Part shown: piece after piece, positions 14,745 through 15,419 of the stretch
Position numbering within the stretch: the stretch's first letter is position 1
Layout: every line of letters starts with the position of its first letter
Assembly (NCBI GenBank): GCA_937915765.1
Contig: CALGHE010000095.1
Span: 1-15,419, forward strand
Origin: an uncultured Bacteroidales bacterium
GTDB taxonomy: Bacteria > Bacteroidota > Bacteroidia > Bacteroidales > Paludibacteraceae
Reading direction: 5' to 3'
Length of the DNA: 15,419 bases
Translations under genes and position numbers: made by a program
Notes under the pieces: generated by a model
Seen by the model: only the letters and a program-made list of their open reading frames with translations
Database searches by the model: none
What the model was told of the DNA's origin: nothing

Positions 14745-15419
14745 ATGGGACAGAAAGATTCGGCGGCCTTGCTCGGCACGGAGAGCATAGGCAGGTTGCT
14801 GCTTAAGTATTCGGCTCCGGCTATTGTCGGACAGATTGCGGCTTCGTTGTACAATATTGTTGACAGTGTTTTTATCGGCCAGGGGGTGGGAGAGATGGCT
14901 ATCTCCGGGCTTGCCATCACCTTCCCGCTGATGAATATGGCGGTGGCGTTTGGCGCTATGGTGGGCGTGGGCGGCTCCACGCTTATCTCTATCAAGATGG
15001 GACAGAAGGACACGAACGGCGCTATAAAGGTGCTTTGCAACGTGACTATCCTTAACCTGATTCTCGGCTCTTTGCTGACTTTGCTGGGGCTTTATTTCCT
15101 CGACGAGATTCTTTACTTCTTTGGGGCGAGCGAAAATACCATACCGTATGCGCGAGACTATATGCAGATTATACTTGCGGGAAATGTCTTCACGCACCTC
15201 TATTTCGGGCTGAACAGCGCCATGCGGTCGTCCGGTCACCCGAACAAGGCAATGTGCATAACGCTTATGACGGTCGTGATAAACGCTGTGCTGGACCCTA
15301 TATTTATCTTTGCCCTGGATATGGGGGTAGCCGGTGCGGCCCTGGCCACTGTGATCAGCCAGGCTGCCTCTGCTGTATGGATTCTGCGGTTTCTCACGGG
15401 CAAGGATGTGCTGATCCCT
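14745..15419 (+). CDS. MATE-family efflux transporter (3' partial, cut by window end)
   Basis: The ATG at 14745 starts 225 codons that stay open to the last base, about half of the usual 440-460 residues. The opening LLLKYSAPAIVGQIAASLYNIVDSVFIGQGVG is the typical first membrane helix of MATE (NorM/DinF-like) proteins; I give only its pattern: a LLxxxxPAI start, YNxxDxxFIG, then MAISGLAITFPL and a GVGGSTLISIKMG segment. Later features are a FGASENTIPYARDYM loop, a GLNSAMRSSGHP turn and the VINAVLDPIFIF helix, all usual in the family. It would export cationic compounds or drugs in exchange for Na+ or H+. The substrate is unknown. It is the second gene of a probable two-gene unit with the thioesterase. 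Confidence 0.92.
   Translation, partial: MGQKDSAALLGTESIGRLLLKYSAPAIVGQIAASLYNIVDSVFIGQGVGEMAISGLAITFPLMNMAVAFGAMVGVGGSTLISIKMGQKDTNGAIKVLCNVTILNLILGSLLTLLGLYFLDEILYFFGASENTIPYARDYMQIILAGNVFTHLYFGLNSAMRSSGHPNKAMCITLMTVVINAVLDPIFIFALDMGVAGAALATVISQAASAVWILRFLTGKDVLIP

Overview
The window looks like chromosomal DNA of a Bacteroidota member, most likely order Bacteroidales. Supporting signs are a PorT-type outer membrane protein, a BspA/TpLRR leucine-rich repeat protein, a 530-residue IorA without a ferredoxin tail, promoters of the TTTG-N19/20-TAnnTTTG type, and mostly no clear Shine-Dalgarno sequences. No tRNA, rRNA, insertion sequence, CRISPR array or phage gene was seen. Species cannot be named from the sequence.

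Layout, left to right. (1) 1-2412: one reading frame, open at the left edge. It joins the C-terminal part of an AAA/ATPase_2 protein to a phosphoglucomutase/phosphomannomutase that lacks roughly its first 65 residues. The join is within a few bases of 856-867, and leucine codon use changes abruptly there. (2) 2590-7762: a tight plus-strand cluster with its own promoter and terminator. It encodes a five-LysM protein with a periplasmic-binding-protein domain, a PorT-like barrel, a TIGR01212 radical SAM protein and a porin-like barrel, so it is mainly a cell-envelope operon. (3) 7844-10249, minus strand: iorA (indolepyruvate:ferredoxin oxidoreductase alpha subunit) with a strong promoter, then a DEDDy 3'-5' exonuclease with its own probable promoter. 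iorB is not in the window. (4) 10250-10674: an AT-rich stretch of 425 bases with regulatory structure but no gene. (5) 10675-11664, minus strand: an SMP-30/gluconolactonase-like lipoprotein.

(6) 11877-14183: the most interesting gene. It has a consensus promoter, an 80-90 base leader and its own terminator. It encodes a cytosolic-looking protein kinase domain fused to an array of 23-residue TpLRR repeats. The repeats are nearly identical in DNA in their framework, exactly in phase, and vary mainly at two residue pairs per repeat. (7) 14329 to the right edge: an acyl-CoA thioesterase followed 5 bases later by a MATE-family efflux transporter cut by the window end.

Most of the window is ordinary Bacteroidales gene content. 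The observations that deserve follow-up are the kinase-TpLRR protein and its modular repeat array, and the ATPase-phosphomutase chimera. The chimera may be a real rearrangement or an assembly artefact.
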